Below, one piece after another: positions 33,904 through 45,428 of a DNA stretch of 64,000 bases (the stretch's first letter is position 1; every line of letters starts with the position of its first letter). Source of the DNA: Xiphydria camelus (Eukaryota > Arthropoda > Insecta > Hymenoptera > Xiphydriidae); contig OY783194.1 of assembly GCA_963678675.1 (NCBI GenBank), positions 28,808,278 through 28,872,277 of the forward strand. The letters are read 5' to 3'. A program made the translations under genes and the position numbers. The notes under the pieces are model-generated. The model searched no databases, was not told the DNA's origin, and saw only the letters and a list, made by a program, of their open reading frames with translations.

Positions 33904-34889
33904 TAAAAGCAGTGACACGCGGGGTCAATTATTCTTCCGATTTAAGAGACGCGCGAAAATCACAACAACGAATCGGATCCTCCGCGGCGGCGCGGGTCCG
34001 AGAAACCCAGAGTACCCCGAATCTTAAGCGGGGGTAAGATATCTCGTCGTAATACAATACCTAGGCGATACGGCGCGCGGCAGGACGCGTGTGGTACTCG
34101 AAGAGCTTGTTTTGTGAGGTCGACTGGCGCCGGGATAAGGCGATACCGCGCGATATCGGAGACCTGTCAGCGTAGGGCGGGGGTAAGGGGTGGTACATGG
34201 AAAGGCGAACGGAGCGCGATGGGGCATAGAGGGTCGGTCGGTCGCGGCTAGAGCCTGTTATGCAAATCGCAGCGAAGGACAGTAAAACGGAGCCGTAAAA
34301 GCAAGCGGGCCCCTTATTCTTATACCCGCGGCAGTCCCCATAAATTCGCCCTTGGCTTATATCAACGAGAATTTTGTCCCGACGCGCCTTCCTTCGTATT
34401 TTACGCTGGCCATTGTCGGAGCTGCCAACGCGGAACCATAGAGTGCGCGCCTTCCATACCGTCGCCTGATCGAACATATTGCGTCTCCTCGCGACGTAAT
34501 GTACATATACATATACGGACCGTGTACCTATCCGTGCGATATTTCCTCGAGGGCTTTCCGAGACGTTACCGTCGGGTGCGAATGGAAGGTCTCCGATCGG
34601 TCGCCGTATAACGCGATGATGGGGAAGCGGGGATCGTCGTATTCCGAAAAGTAAGGTTGGCGGAAATTTCGGTAAAGGGGGTGCAAAAGCGCTGTCGCGC
34701 GTCGAAACTTGGCGAGGGTGGTTCTCTTGGGGGGAGGAAACGCGTTGAAGCTATGTATGGTGTGTTTCGTTGGGAATTGAAACGAGAACCGGAGGATTGG
34801 AGATGTCGAGGGCTTGTCTCACTTTTGGTCCTGATTGAAAATGATGCCGCGATGGAGAAATGGAGAACACGCGAGTCATCGCTAGGATC
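33904..34889. other. Unannotated, GC-rich
   Basis: CpG-rich sequence with a 138-codon minus frame at 34061-34477 and a 148-codon minus frame at 34566-35012 that starts inside a family A copy. Neither has a recognisable product. A plus-strand frame (34657-34908) lies opposite the second. Confidence 0.35.
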
Positions 34890-35113
34890 TATTGGGGTTG
34901 AAGTGTAGACTGAACGCTCCAGTCGAATCGTAAATTCAAAATTGATTATCTTGAAAACGATAGAAGTCGAAAAGATGGTTAAATAAAAGGTTTTTAACTG
35001 TTTTACTACCACAGAAAAGTTTCTTTTGATTAGTCATACATCTCTCTATTCCGCTTTGAAATAATAGCGTTCAAAGTTGAACGAAAACTTTGGGTTTTTA
35101 TTTCATGTTTACT
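34890..35113 (-). mobile_element. Family A MITE copy 6
   Basis: Reverse orientation. Runs from TTGGGGTTGAAGTGTAGACT to TTTTATTTCATGTTTACT, with the complement of the core at AATAGCGTTCAAAGTTGAAC. Diverged but collinear with the other copies. Confidence 0.75.
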
Positions 35114-36858
35114 CTATAGATATGCTGTAAAAGTGAAATCGATCTTATTATAAAAAAGAGAGAAAGTATAATATAAATATATTTGTTCCCATATAAGCAG
35201 AGATACTAACAGAACGAAAAAACAAAATAATGAGAAATGAAAGAATTCAATAATTTCAGAGGCGAGAGAGGAAAGTAAAGCATATAAATAGAAAATTACG
35301 AATCTACGTATATTTTATAACGACTCGATATTGAAAAATAAATTTGCAACGAAAGTTCTCGCCTTTCCTTTTTCTTATTTCGAACGAAAATTGTGCTTCC
35401 TTAATATAGCTCGCCCTAAAGTGGTTACCGTAATTTTCGCACGTCAAAGTCACGTCGCGCGAAGACAAAACGAAAATCAATGAGCCCTCTCAATTGATCG
35501 CTCGTCGACGTTTCAGCGATGGCGCTCCGCGAAAGCTTCGATCGCGCGTAAAACCCGAACACTCTCTCTATGGCAATTACGAAATAATAACGCCACCCGT
35601 CCGTTGCTCGGTCGATGATAATTAATTTTCTGCCACCGCGGTTCTTCAATGAGCGTATTTCGGTTGATCGATATCGGCTATAATTAAAGTAATAATTTTT
35701 CACGGAAATGGCATAACTTTAGATTTTTACAACTTTTTACTTCTTCTCTCTTTCAATGTGCAGCACCAAAGGAATGTTTTTCAACAATAACTCTTTATAT
35801 TTGAATAACTACACTCAAATATAGGAGATTTACCCTCACAGTATTTTAATTTCATTTCGAAAAATGCACAGATTACTCGCCGCAGTATAAAAATAAATAA
35901 AAATAAAGAGAAACTCATTAAAGACGGGAAAACCTCCCATAAAAGCCACTTTTTGCATTCGCGCAACGCGCCGACAACGTTGCGCCCACTGTAATTTTAT
36001 TTACACGGCTCTAGTTAAATGTAACAACGTCGCATCGGAAAAGGGGAAATTACCCGGTTGCATATTACATTCTTTCCGACGTTCCGAGCGTCTCCTTCCC
36101 CCGTAACACGAAGTGCGTTTTTACCGCGCGACATTTTTCCTTCTCCTCGCGGTGTACATAATCCCGGCAGGGGCTGAGAAATGTCAATGATGCTTTCGAC
36201 AGTGACGCAAACGTCGCGCAGTCGGCGGAAGCCGCGGAAAGACAAAAAGATGCGCCGCTGGCGCGGGAGCGCGAATGGAGGGAACGATGGAAATACGAGT
36301 ACAGTTCGTTGCCAGCTTATACCTAAGCAGCGTGTAACGGCGTGTAAGCGGAACGCGAGTAAACAAAAAGAATCCCCTCTCGGGAAAGCTTCATTAAGCA
36401 GGCGCTAGAGGGCTGCTAGGACGTCGAGGGATGGCCGGATAAAGAAAGGGGGAGAAGAAGGGGCGGTTTGGCATAAACTGTCCTCTTTGTGCGGGAAATT
36501 GCGTTTTAATTCCCGCATTCACGGTCCCACCGTTACCAGCCACCCCCTTCGCGCACGGTACACACACCACACACGACTTTCATGCATTTTACATGGACGG
36601 TACCTAGCGACACGTCCGACTACTAGGTGTCGTGCGCGAGACGAGGCTACCACCCCTAGACGGCAGCTTCGCAACGCCGGCGGCTGACGCTTGCAGGAGG
36701 TGGAAAGGAAAAAGCGTGTATTTAGATACTCGACACACAAGAGTTGAAAATGTTTCTACGAGTATTTACGTAAAGTGGACTTTATCGCAATCGGTTTCAT
36801 TTATCAGGGTCGTTCTGTGTGTCATGTGTGCTTGCAATAAAAAATTAAACCGTATAGG
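35114..36858. other. 1.7 kb without a supported gene
   Basis: AT-rich to about 35400, then alternating composition. A 61-codon minus frame at 35781-35966 is hydrophobic at its start but AT-rich and unrecognised. Opposed frames at 36181-36408 are not credible. Confidence 0.35.
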
Positions 36859-37262
36859 TACACCGATAAAAAAAAGAACTTTATTTGTAGTTAATAAACG
36901 TTTGTTTGAATATGTCAAAATAAACATTTTATCGAATGAAGTAAATATATCGTTAATTATTACGACATTTCTAGGATGCCCGGGAAAAAGAGTATAAGTC
37001 AAAAAATGGTCAATATGAGAAAAGTCGCCTACCAAAACACTTCTACATATTTGTGTGCTACATGCATTTAACGGTTCTTATGAGAAGTGTTATTTTCATT
37101 TTATATATTTTTTCAACAGCTTGTGTCAATATAAACAAATAAAGGTGTTTTCTGAGCAATACCACTTTTTGACTTGTACTCTTTTTCCCGAGCATCCTAG
37201 ATTTATTTGGCACAACTTGATTGTTCGAGACAACCATTTGACTGAAATAAACATTTAACGAT
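36859..37262. mobile_element. Family D MITE copy 4, interrupted by element E
   Basis: Begins TACACCGATAAAAAAAAGAA then GTAGTTAATAAACGTTTGTT as in copy 2. It is broken at 36970 by a 230-bp insertion and resumes at 37201 with ATTTGGCACAACTTGATT and GACAACCATTTGACTGAAAT. The right end is truncated after about 37262, before the terminal GGTGTA. Confidence 0.8.
36971..37200. mobile_element. Element E, MITE nested in family D copy 4
   Basis: 230 bp with inverted ends CTAGGATGCCCGGGAAAAAG and CTTTTTCCCGAGCATCCTAG, similar for about 40 bp (AGAGTATAAGTCAAAAA in each). A second inner pair is ACACTTCTAC / GAGAAGTGT. It is flanked by ATTT on both sides (36967-36970 and 37201-37204). Family D copy 2 keeps the uninterrupted site. 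Non-coding. Confidence 0.88.
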
Positions 37263-37965
37263 CGAATCGATTTCGTTACGCGCGCGTCTTTAAAGTCGAT
37301 CCGCGCGAGACGCGGCGGCGTGGACCCGCGCCGTGAGCGAGCGACGCGAAGAGCAGAAAGTTCGAAACTCGAATCGTTGAAAGGTGCGCGCGGAGGATGA
37401 GAGATGCTCGAAGGATGAGGGTTAATTGGAACGTGGGACATTGCAAGGGCTGTTTACACGGAATAATTAGTTTGCCCGTCTGGTCGGGTTTAACCGTGAA
37501 CGTCCTATTAGTTTCCGTCGGCGTCGCGTCTACGGACGGCTCGGCCTCGCGCGCCGCGTAATCGCAGACGTTGAATTAATCCCAGTTATTATCTTCCGCG
37601 AAAACGTCTGTCACCGCTGTGCAAACGTCGGAGCGGCGGATTGCGGAGCGCGCTCGCTGCAACGTATCTGTTTGGATTGTCTTCCGCTTGTGCGGACGGA
37701 ACAATAGTGTCTCTCCTTATTTTCCCAGCACTTCGGCGCCACTCCTGCGGACCGATGAGAGGGAGGAGCCGCGCCGGTTTAACGCGCGAATTACCCGACG
37801 CCTTCGCCTACTACTGGCGTACTGACGACAGCTAGAGGAAACATGTTTGTCCTTCCTCGGGAAATGTCTCATCGTTGGTGACGACTATGAGACGATGATA
37901 ACAAGTCGAGTACTGCAGGCAGTGAAATAATCTACCTACCGGCTTCACCGAATGACGATTCAACG
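37263..37965. other. Unannotated
   Basis: CpG-rich at 37270-37830 with overlapping short frames (37619-37835 in two plus phases). Nothing is recognised. Confidence 0.4.
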
Positions 37966-37966
37966 T

Positions 37967-38222
37967 ACGCGGAGGAAAAGAATCAGTTGGATGTACCAAT
38001 AATTACTGGCGGGGTTGTGAGTCATTATTTATTTACATCGATTAGATCCTTTTCATATTAATCTGATGTGTCTTCCTTGCAATCGCATGCTATTCCACAT
38101 AATTATAAGGAAGAGATATCTAATTGACGTACCTATTAAGAAATTTCATTGATATAAATAAATAATTACTCACGACACGGCAAGTCATTTTCAATGGATC
38201 GAACTAATTCTTTTTCTCTGTG
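37967..38222. mobile_element. Family B palindromic MITE copy 3
   Basis: 256 bp from ACGCGGAGGAAAAGAATCAG to AACTAATTCTTTTTCTCTGT. It carries the same ordered inner pairs as copies 1, 2 and 4 (TTGCAATCGCATG / ATAATTATAAGG; TCATTATTTATTT / AAATAAATAATTA). It abuts family A copy 7 with a gap of only a few bases. Confidence 0.84.
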
Positions 38223-38225
38223 CAG

Positions 38226-38417
38226 AGTAAAAGTGTGATAAACGCTCCAATTTTCATTTAACTTCGAGTGCAATTATCCCGAAACGCGGTAGAGATATAT
38301 GAAAAACGCGTAAAGTAGCTTTTTTACAGTGAAAATATAGATACATTTTTTTTATTTAAACTTTTTTTCAATACCTCTCACTGTTTTCAAGATAATCAAC
38401 CTTGAACTCGTGTTACT
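38226..38417 (+). mobile_element. Family A MITE copy 7
   Basis: Starts AGTAAAAGTGTGATAAACGC, core TTTAACTTCGAGTGCAATTA, then GCTTTTTTACAGTGAAAATA and CTTTTTTTCAATACCTCTC. The right end fades after GATAATCAACCTTGAACTCG, so the last 25 bp are lost. It directly follows family B copy 3. Confidence 0.82.
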
Positions 38418-41323
38418 TAATACATGGGCCTAAAAATTCAAATCGCTACTTTATTTACTGAAATGCATCTAAACAAATTTTGCTTCCCATATCCAATTAA
38501 GAATAATAAACCCCGGGATTCTTTACTTCTTCGTCGCTTTATAACATTGTCTTCAAGATACGAAAATTCACTTCTACGCGTGAAACTGTCGATCCACATT
38601 TGAAATATCCATACGTACGAAACATTAAGACGGAAAGCTCTCGTTTATTTAACCAGTACATTCGCAAACAACGAGCGGTGTAGCATAACGAGACGATCTC
38701 GTGGATCATCCGCGGCACGTGCATCATTCGCGCCCATGCCCTCACGTGTCATCCAACGTGAATGCCGTTCCCATACAATCGCATATCTGCCTAACAGCTC
38801 CGCGTGCCATCTGTGCGCGACGGGGTACGGTGATGATGTGTGTCTCTTTCTCTCTCTCTCTGCCGTGTTCGACGAACACGACGGATTATTAAATGCACGA
38901 CCCTTCGAAGTCGGGGGATCGCGCTTCGACGTCGGGCTCATTCATTAATAAATGGAATGTGCAAATCCGCGCGCTCTGCCCCTTTCGACAAGAGCTCGCA
39001 GCGCACACATGCGCATATGTATACGCGGCTCGCGACTAGAGAGCTGAACAAACTGTAGATAAGGGCTCGCGGTGATTGCTCCATAAAATATGTATCCCAT
39101 GAGCTCCGACCTTTTTCCTCTTTCCCTCTTTTTACATCCCTCGTCCCATCTTCGATCCTTTTGCTCCCCCCGCCGGCTGGTCCACGCTTTCCTCCCTCCT
39201 CCCTGCACTTCTCTCGTCGCCTCTGCTACCTCCATCTCCTTTTAACCCCGAGTCGCGGACTCGTGTATATACATGCCTTTTACCCCGCTCTTTGTATACG
39301 GTTGTTTGTTTCCGCCCGTCGAACTTTGGCTTGCGCTGAACCGGACGGTGAGCTTGTACGTGGCAACTGATTTGACCGAAGCGCCCTCCGATATATACGT
39401 ATACGGAAGTTCGATGCTGCGCGTCGTGTCGGATCGGACAGGGGTTAACGGACCAGGAAAGGGGATGGGTGTATCGCAAATCGAAGTGGATTATTCGATC
39501 GACTGTTCGAAATGGTTGAAATACTAGCAGTAATAATAATAGCAGTTACATACGTGGTGGGAAATTTTGGGCTCAAGTCGGTCTATCTGTTATTTTTGCA
39601 TATAAAAATCATCTGATTTTTTGTGATAATTTAATATTGCTTTCTGATCAAATTAATACAGAGTATTTTTAAATCAACTCGAAGAATTTTTGAACCAACA
39701 TTAAAAATCAGTTGATTTTAACGTATATAAATGTATAGATGTGTTGATTTTAATACAACAATGCAGTAGTGCAGTAGTATAGAAATAATAATGATGCGTA
39801 TGATGATGTTACCACCATAAATAAGGTATCCCGGTCATACTTACCTCGTAAATATTATGAAATTTATCGATTATATTTTTTACCTAAATAATAAAAACCA
39901 TTCATTACGACTACGCATGAAAAACTACAACGCATCTATGCCTCGTTGTGGTCCAATTCTGACCATTCGAGAAGGATACCCCTGAAAGCTCTTTTCCTTT
40001 CTCGCCAGACAGAACGATTTATTATCCATGGAAGTATCGAGAAGGTTAAACAAATTTCATCTCTCCCCCCGCCCCTCAAATTGCCCACCCCGATCCGACT
40101 GCAGGATCATGCAATCGCCCGCCCGGAAATCGTATAGCTACCGTTCCGCTCCGCGAGAGTATTCTTCATGACGGAAGGAGGGACGCAGTCGTAAATCGTA
40201 CAGGTTCGCGCAAATATTAACAAACACAGTTGATCTTGCCCGAACGGCAATCGCCGAGGGGAGATATCTCGGTAAATATCGTCGACGCTCCCTCTGAACG
40301 TCGTTCGTCTCGGAAAATACCGTCGAAGCGATTCGAGTGTCTAACCTATGGGTAGACCTGGCAAGTAATTGAACGACACCCGGCGCGGATGGTGAGGGGG
40401 GGGGGCAGAAGGGGAGGTATTCGCCGCGCGGTGTTTGTCCCAACGATTTCTCGCTCGAACGATCGAGGGACACCGGCGCTCGCCTCCAAGCGGATCTTTA
40501 GCAGCGCATGAATATGCATGCGGCGAACTCGGCGATGTGCCTATATTATCTACATGGATGTACAGCGTGTTGAAGTTAGGACCGCGAGAATGTGGGCGTG
40601 GTTTAATTTCGTTAGTTTCTACTTCGTCCGAGGATGGTAATAGCAGAGTAGACGTTTGTATGCTTGAAGTATTTATATCGTCTGTTTCGATATAATGTCA
40701 AAGTTACAACTTTTGACGCGGTCGTTGGGATTATAAATTTCATATTTGATAAGGGTACGACACGAATTTACACGAAAATGGAGAAGTAGTCGTTGAAGGA
40801 ACTGAGATTCGACTGTATTATTAACCGGATAATGAGAGCAGCAGAGGCCGGTTACAATCGGGGCATTCCCCGATAGGTATGTGTGGGGGATGTGCAATAA
40901 ATAACTATTATGACAGGTTTACGCAGGAGTCGTAACTCTAACTTCGGTACTACTCGTAATTTCAGCGTAACTCGTTCTTGATTGGTTTAGATATCTATAT
41001 GGCTCGTGCGCCAATCGTTTGTGCATTACAGTGGAATTAGGGCCAAAGTTGGGGTTAGAAACCCTGCATAAACCAGCCATTAGCGAGCGTATGTGTGCTC
41101 GGCGATGCCCGATTTTTCGGGTCCCTGATTCGTGGGATTCACTTAACAAGTCTATATCGTTAACAAGTTTTTTTTGTTTTCCAATAAATTGTTAGACGTT
41201 TAGCTTACAGCGAGAGGGGTTGAAGCATATTATTATTCAAGTCGTAATAGCAAAAATAATTTATACTTCGAACTAAAAAATAGATTAATTTCGAAATGAA
41301 TACCTATAATCGATTTAGATAAA
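38418..41323. other. 2.9 kb without a supported gene
   Basis: Mixed composition. A CT tract lies near 38847-38861 and a G run at 40396-40405. At 39600-39760, TCAGTTGATTTT-like words recur in both orientations, perhaps an old degraded palindrome. Frames at 38945-39527 and 40138-40473 overlap on opposite strands. Confidence 0.35.
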
Positions 41324-41476
41324 TGTGCCCATAATTATGAAAGTGGTCTAAGTTAAAATTAAAAAAAAATGAGTTTATCAGTTATTTCACACCACATTAT
41401 TTTAAACTAAATTAATAACAGATAAACTAATTTTTTTTTAATTTTGACTAAGACCACTTTCATAATTATGGGCACA
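41324..41476. mobile_element. Singleton hairpin MITE N
   Basis: 153 bp with about 55-bp arms. It starts TGTGCCCATAATTATGAAAG and ends CTTTCATAATTATGGGCACA, perfect for 26 bases including GTGGTC. The arms continue through AAAATTAAAAAAAAATGAGT / ACTAATTTTTTTTTAATTTT. The loop is about 35 bp. Non-coding. Arms are nearly identical, suggesting a fairly young insertion. Confidence 0.88.
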
Positions 41477-42030
41477 AATATGAAACCCAGAACAGTGTGG
41501 CACGGTATATGTGAATACCTATGAAGTAGGAATAAGAGAGAGAATTATCGAATGTGAGGAATATGTGAGTACAGGAAAACATAGGGAAAAAAGTCCCATT
41601 ATCGTCGCCAATCGGATGGGGAAAAAGTAGAGGCAAAAAGGAGGATCAAGCTGTTCGAAGGAGAAGAATGACCGCGTTCTCGATATACCACTACTCCTCC
41701 CTTAATTGGACTCCCTTCTGTAATAAGGAACCAAGTGACGAAATTTAAGTTTTGAGTAAAACAAGAAAAATGCTTTTTTTATTCAAAATCAGCAGTGTTG
41801 ACGTATCAATAAACTTTTTCAATTTTTGTATGCAGTATTTATTCAGAACGAACTAAACATCAAAGATTTCTCTCAAAATATATTATTGATCCTGATGACA
41901 CATACAAAAATACTCGGTTCTTTTATATGTAATTCAACTAATTCTCTACAATATTTGCAATAAAATATTCTCTTATCTCATTTCTCTTTTGGCAGTATAA
42001 CTACTTATATATAGCAATTCATATGAAAAT
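41477..42030. other. AT-rich, nothing recognised
   Basis: About 550 bp of AT-rich sequence with no credible frame and no repeat match in the window. Confidence 0.4.
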
Positions 42031-42260
42031 TACACTGAGAAACAAATTTGCTTCATCGAAATAAACGTGCTCTTGAATAGTTCCAAGAGCACGTTTATTC
42101 GATTAAAATGAATATCGATTAGACGCGTATATATAAATATTACAAATTTAATTAGATATTATTTGGATCAAATCGGTATTCATTCTAATCGAATAATTGT
42201 GCTCTTAAGACTATTCAAAAATACATTTAATTCGATGAAGCAATTTTTTTTCTCAGTGCA
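42031..42260. mobile_element. Singleton MITE O with TACACxGAG-type ends
   Basis: 230 bp from TACACTGAGAAACAAATTTG to AATTTTTTTTCTCAGTG. The arms pair GCTTCATCGAAATAAA with TTTAATTCGATGAAGC. The left arm contains an extra small hairpin (42061-42098): ATAAACGTGCTCTTGAA, a 3-base loop, then its complement with one bulged base. Confidence 0.83.
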
Positions 42261-42567
42261 ATAATTAGTGAAAAATCAATTGCCCTGGCTGCGGTCAAAC
42301 ATTTTTTAAGCGCATGTAAACCGTGACAACCATAATCCCGAACACCCCTGCCGTATGAAACAGAAGTATTGTCGATGAATTTCAAATACGATTAAGCCTC
42401 TCTCTCTCGACCTCTGAAGTAATTACTGTCGATCATAATTCCGACGCGTCGGAGCTCACGTCCAAGCTGTATTTACAAGGAGATCCACGACAGCGGGATC
42501 GCAGAATTTATCGTCTTCGCGCGGAAGGACGACCGTTATGTACGTAGCTTCCCGTCCGCAAGAGACG
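42261..42567. other. Unannotated
   Basis: Mixed sequence downstream (on the minus strand) of the candidate signal-peptide exon. No gene or repeat match. Confidence 0.4.
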
Positions 42568-42582
42568 TCATCCCCGAATTAC

Positions 42583-42699
42583 CAACGTCGACCGACAAGC
42601 CCAGGTGACAGCGACTAAAGCAATCAAGACAGGCGCGCCAGTCGAGAACCGTCGCGCGAGATGGTTGTGTTTGCAGGAAGTCACTCGCTCGTCTGCCAT
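42583..42699 (-). CDS. Possible first coding exon with signal-peptide-like start
   Basis: From an ATG at 42699 the minus strand encodes 39 codons: an N-region MADERVTSCKHNHLARRFST, then a hydrophobic core GAPVLIALVAVTWAC and CRSTL. A GT donor follows at 42582 (TTG|GTAATT, of moderate quality). The exon would end in phase 0. Without splicing the frame closes four codons later at 42568-42570. An upstream in-frame Met at 42822 would lengthen it. The surrounding 42540-42830 is GC-rich with opposed frames, so chance is quite possible. It may pair with the edge frame at 218-3, which can also start in phase 0; this is speculative. Confidence 0.25.
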
Positions 42700-42822
42700 A
42701 CAAGTACCTACACCGAATAGAACTCGTCCAGTCACTCTCGGCACTCTCTCCAGCGGACGCGCGAACGACTGTAACCGTTCTGCGTACTTCCCGCGTGCGA
42801 CGCGAAGTACCAGTACCAGCAC

Positions 42823-43330
42823 TATGCAAGTTATAATTACAACGTGAGATAACTATGTCGAGTAAACCATTCTAACCGTCCACCCCTCGAACCCTTCCAA
42901 CCGTCTCTTCGTCGCGTTTCGCCCGACTCTACTTACGCGGAAGAGTTACGCAAATCGTGACTAGAGCCGGATACATAACGGTTGAAACTACTGTCTGCCG
43001 TGTAGCAGTGGAGACGGAAACTCGCCGTGGATTGAACGTAGGATATAGTGAAAGCATCGATCCTAGAACGCAACGATCGCAAGAACATTGTGCACTCAAA
43101 AAAAATTGGCCACAACTAGAAAATTATAGTAATTGCAGTGATAATTTTCTTCGCAATAGCAAGCATTCTTGCCACGCCAGCAATATTTTTCTAGTTGTGT
43201 CTGAGGCAGCCAGAAATATAGCTGGATTAGCTAAATACTTTTTTCTGTGATAGGAACGAAGAAAAAAGGAAGCACAGGACGCGATTCAAAATTGCAGTGG
43301 TCAACGATACGAAAGACTGTCCTGGGAAAA
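42823..43330. other. Unannotated; possible weak element at 43086-43252
   Basis: GTGCACTCAAAAAAAATTGG near 43090 and TACTTTTTTCTGTGATAG near 43250 could be degraded inverted ends of another TACACxGAG-group element. The interior has GCAATAGCAAG but no clear arms. Confidence 0.25.
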
Positions 43331-43536
43331 ATATTTTAGATTTAATTAGATAGAAATTTTTTAACAGATTAGATCTAAGTATATCGAATATTGTATGTTG
43401 TTTTTTTTTCAATACAGACATCTAGCAAGATCTAAAATATTTAGATTTAATCAGATAGATATTTTTGAACAGATTAGATCTAGGTAGATCTAATTGTACG
43501 TTTTTATTTTAATATAAAAATCTAGCAACATCTGAA
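43331..43536. repeat. Two-copy tandem duplication, unit about 105 bp
   Basis: Unit 1 (43331-43436) and unit 2 (43437-43536) share in order TTTAGATTTAAT(T/C)AGATAG, AACAGATTAGATCTA(A/G)GTA, a T-rich stretch, and ATCTAGCAA(G/C)ATCT. A third unit begins (ATATTTT) and stops. Units contain the palindrome-like AGATCTA. AT-rich and non-coding. Confidence 0.85.
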
Positions 43537-44655
43537 ATATTTTCTCTTTGGATTTTTTCTACCAGAAGTAACGTTCTATGAAAACTTTCCATCGCATTCG
43601 CGGACGAATAATGGCGCGAGAAATAATCGAGCTTGGAAAAACTTTCTCCCGCGCTGCGCTTCTGTCCCCCTCTCTTCCTCGATACTTTTGGATTCCACAC
43701 GATGATCGATGAGGTGTTAGCGGTATGAAAAGTTATCGTGCACGGAGCGAACACAAAACGATCGCGCCACCAGTTTTGCAGAAATAGACGGAAGGAAAAT
43801 CAGGATATATTTCGCTCATTTGCTGGAATGACAATATAACTCAAAATCCGATATTTTGCAGGGGACGAGTTTAAAAGCTCCGAACTATTAATTGTGTACG
43901 AATATCACGTCAAAAAACTATATTCAGCAATTTTCGAGTTCTATAATTCTTGCGGCAAATGCTTTTAAACACATCCCCTGAAGAACTGCCAATTTTGAAT
44001 AAAATCACTGTTGCGGCAAATAAGCGATTTTATCAGATTCGCTCTACACTTGTAGGTGTAACTCTTAAGACTAAATTCCTAAAATAACTCGTAAATTCCT
44101 TTACTCGTCGATCGAACCGTATTGATGAATTCGTACCGCGATATACACATACATGACGAGTATATGTACACTGTAACATTAATATGGGAATATTGCCGCG
44201 GCAATGGCGATGATAGAGTTCCACGCGCGCGCCTGATTGTGTACGGGCGAGGGAAAAGTGGGTCGGTGGCAGGGGACGCGGCGGGGAGGGGTAGGAGCGA
44301 CGTCAGAATCGTCGAGACGATTAACGCCTCCAGCCTCGAATTGAAGTTGCGTCGGTTTCGAGGATCCTCTCTCGGCTACGGCGCGTACAGAGGATCCCGG
44401 CTCCCCTTTGAGGTCTACCTTCGCCCTCCACTTTGCGTCTTACCCATGAATACGAATCCGGATAAACCGAGTGCTCCTTCGTCCCGGTGGCGCGGGGGCT
44501 GTAGTGCTCGAGTCACGCGGCATTATTTCGAAAGGTCTACTAGACGTCGCTTTGCGTCCTCGCCTCGCAACTCGTCTCATTCGGGTGCGCAATCGCTGAA
44601 CGGGAGCACGATGAGAGGCGGATCTCTCACCGGTAGAATGGTGTATCAATTAAGT
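43537..44655. other. Unannotated
   Basis: Contains a 179-codon plus frame (44122-44661) that covers a CpG-rich island and ends inside element P. Its composition is Arg/Ser/Gly-rich and a 69-codon minus frame lies opposite, so it is not called. The 5' part is AT-rich. Confidence 0.35.
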
Positions 44656-44887
44656 CGTTGAAAACCAGAATGGTGTATAAGTCACAATTTATGTAAGCTG
44701 AGATTATTTGACTAGAAAGTTAAGTACAATTTGAGAAGAACCCGTTTAGATGATACAAAAGAGATATTTTAAATCGTACATATCTATTTTGTATCATCTA
44801 GACAGGTTTTTCAAATTGTACTTAACTTTGCAGTCAAATAATCTGAGCTTGCATAAAATGTGACATACACCATTCTGGTTTTCAACG
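44656..44887. mobile_element. Singleton hairpin MITE P
   Basis: 232 bp with about 100-bp arms. It starts CGTTGAAAACCAGAATGGTG and ends CACCATTCTGGTTTTCAACG. The arms continue through TAAGTACAATTTGA and GATGATACAAAA, with a loop of about 20 bp. Non-coding. No second copy in this window. Confidence 0.87.
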
Positions 44888-45070
44888 GCTGAATTATAAT
44901 CGTGTTCCCCAAATTGGCGTATTATGTGCTGATCGATAATAATTCGCGTTCGCTAACGATGATCTTGATATTACTATCGTGTGTGTTACCATTACGAGTG
45001 GCAAATATGTGATTGAATTAACGATATTTTTCCCCGCACGCGCACGACGCTGTTATTTCCGACAAGGAGC
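44888..45070. other. Unannotated spacer
   Basis: AT-rich spacer between element P and family U copy 2. Nothing recognised. Confidence 0.4.
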
Positions 45071-45428
45071 AGTTCGGTCTTAACATAAAAAGATATTGAT
45101 ATTTTTAATTTTAATTTGTAATCCGTATACATATTTAATAATAAACGGAAAAAAAATGGTTCGAAAAAATAATTATTCGCAGTTATATAAGTGCGTTTCA
45201 CTCCACAAAATGATAACGTCACCGGAAAGGCTGAGAGAGATGCATTTATGCCAAGCAACGAGTGCGAGGGAGATAGTCTTGCCAGACTAAGATGTAGCTG
45301 CATTTCCAAATATTTGCTTTCCGGCTTAGATAAGGTGGAAAATTAAAAATGTAAAAATACGAAGTAAATAATTTTATCCATATTTTCTGAATCTGTAACA
45401 AAACAAAATTAATGTTGAAACCGAATTT
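45071..45428 (+). mobile_element. Family U element copy 2
   Basis: 358 bp with ends AGTTCGGTCTTAACATAAAA and ATGTTGAAACCGAATTT as imperfect inverted repeats. It aligns to copy 1 through TTTAATTTGTAAT, AAAATAATTATTCGC, AAGTGCGTTTCACT, TAACGTCA (mutated from TGACGTCA), GATGTAGCTGCATTT and TTAGATAAGG. Confidence 0.68.

Noticed and set aside
44122..44661. 179-codon plus frame
   Set aside because: Low-complexity Arg/Ser/Gly composition, opposed minus frame, and it ends inside MITE P.
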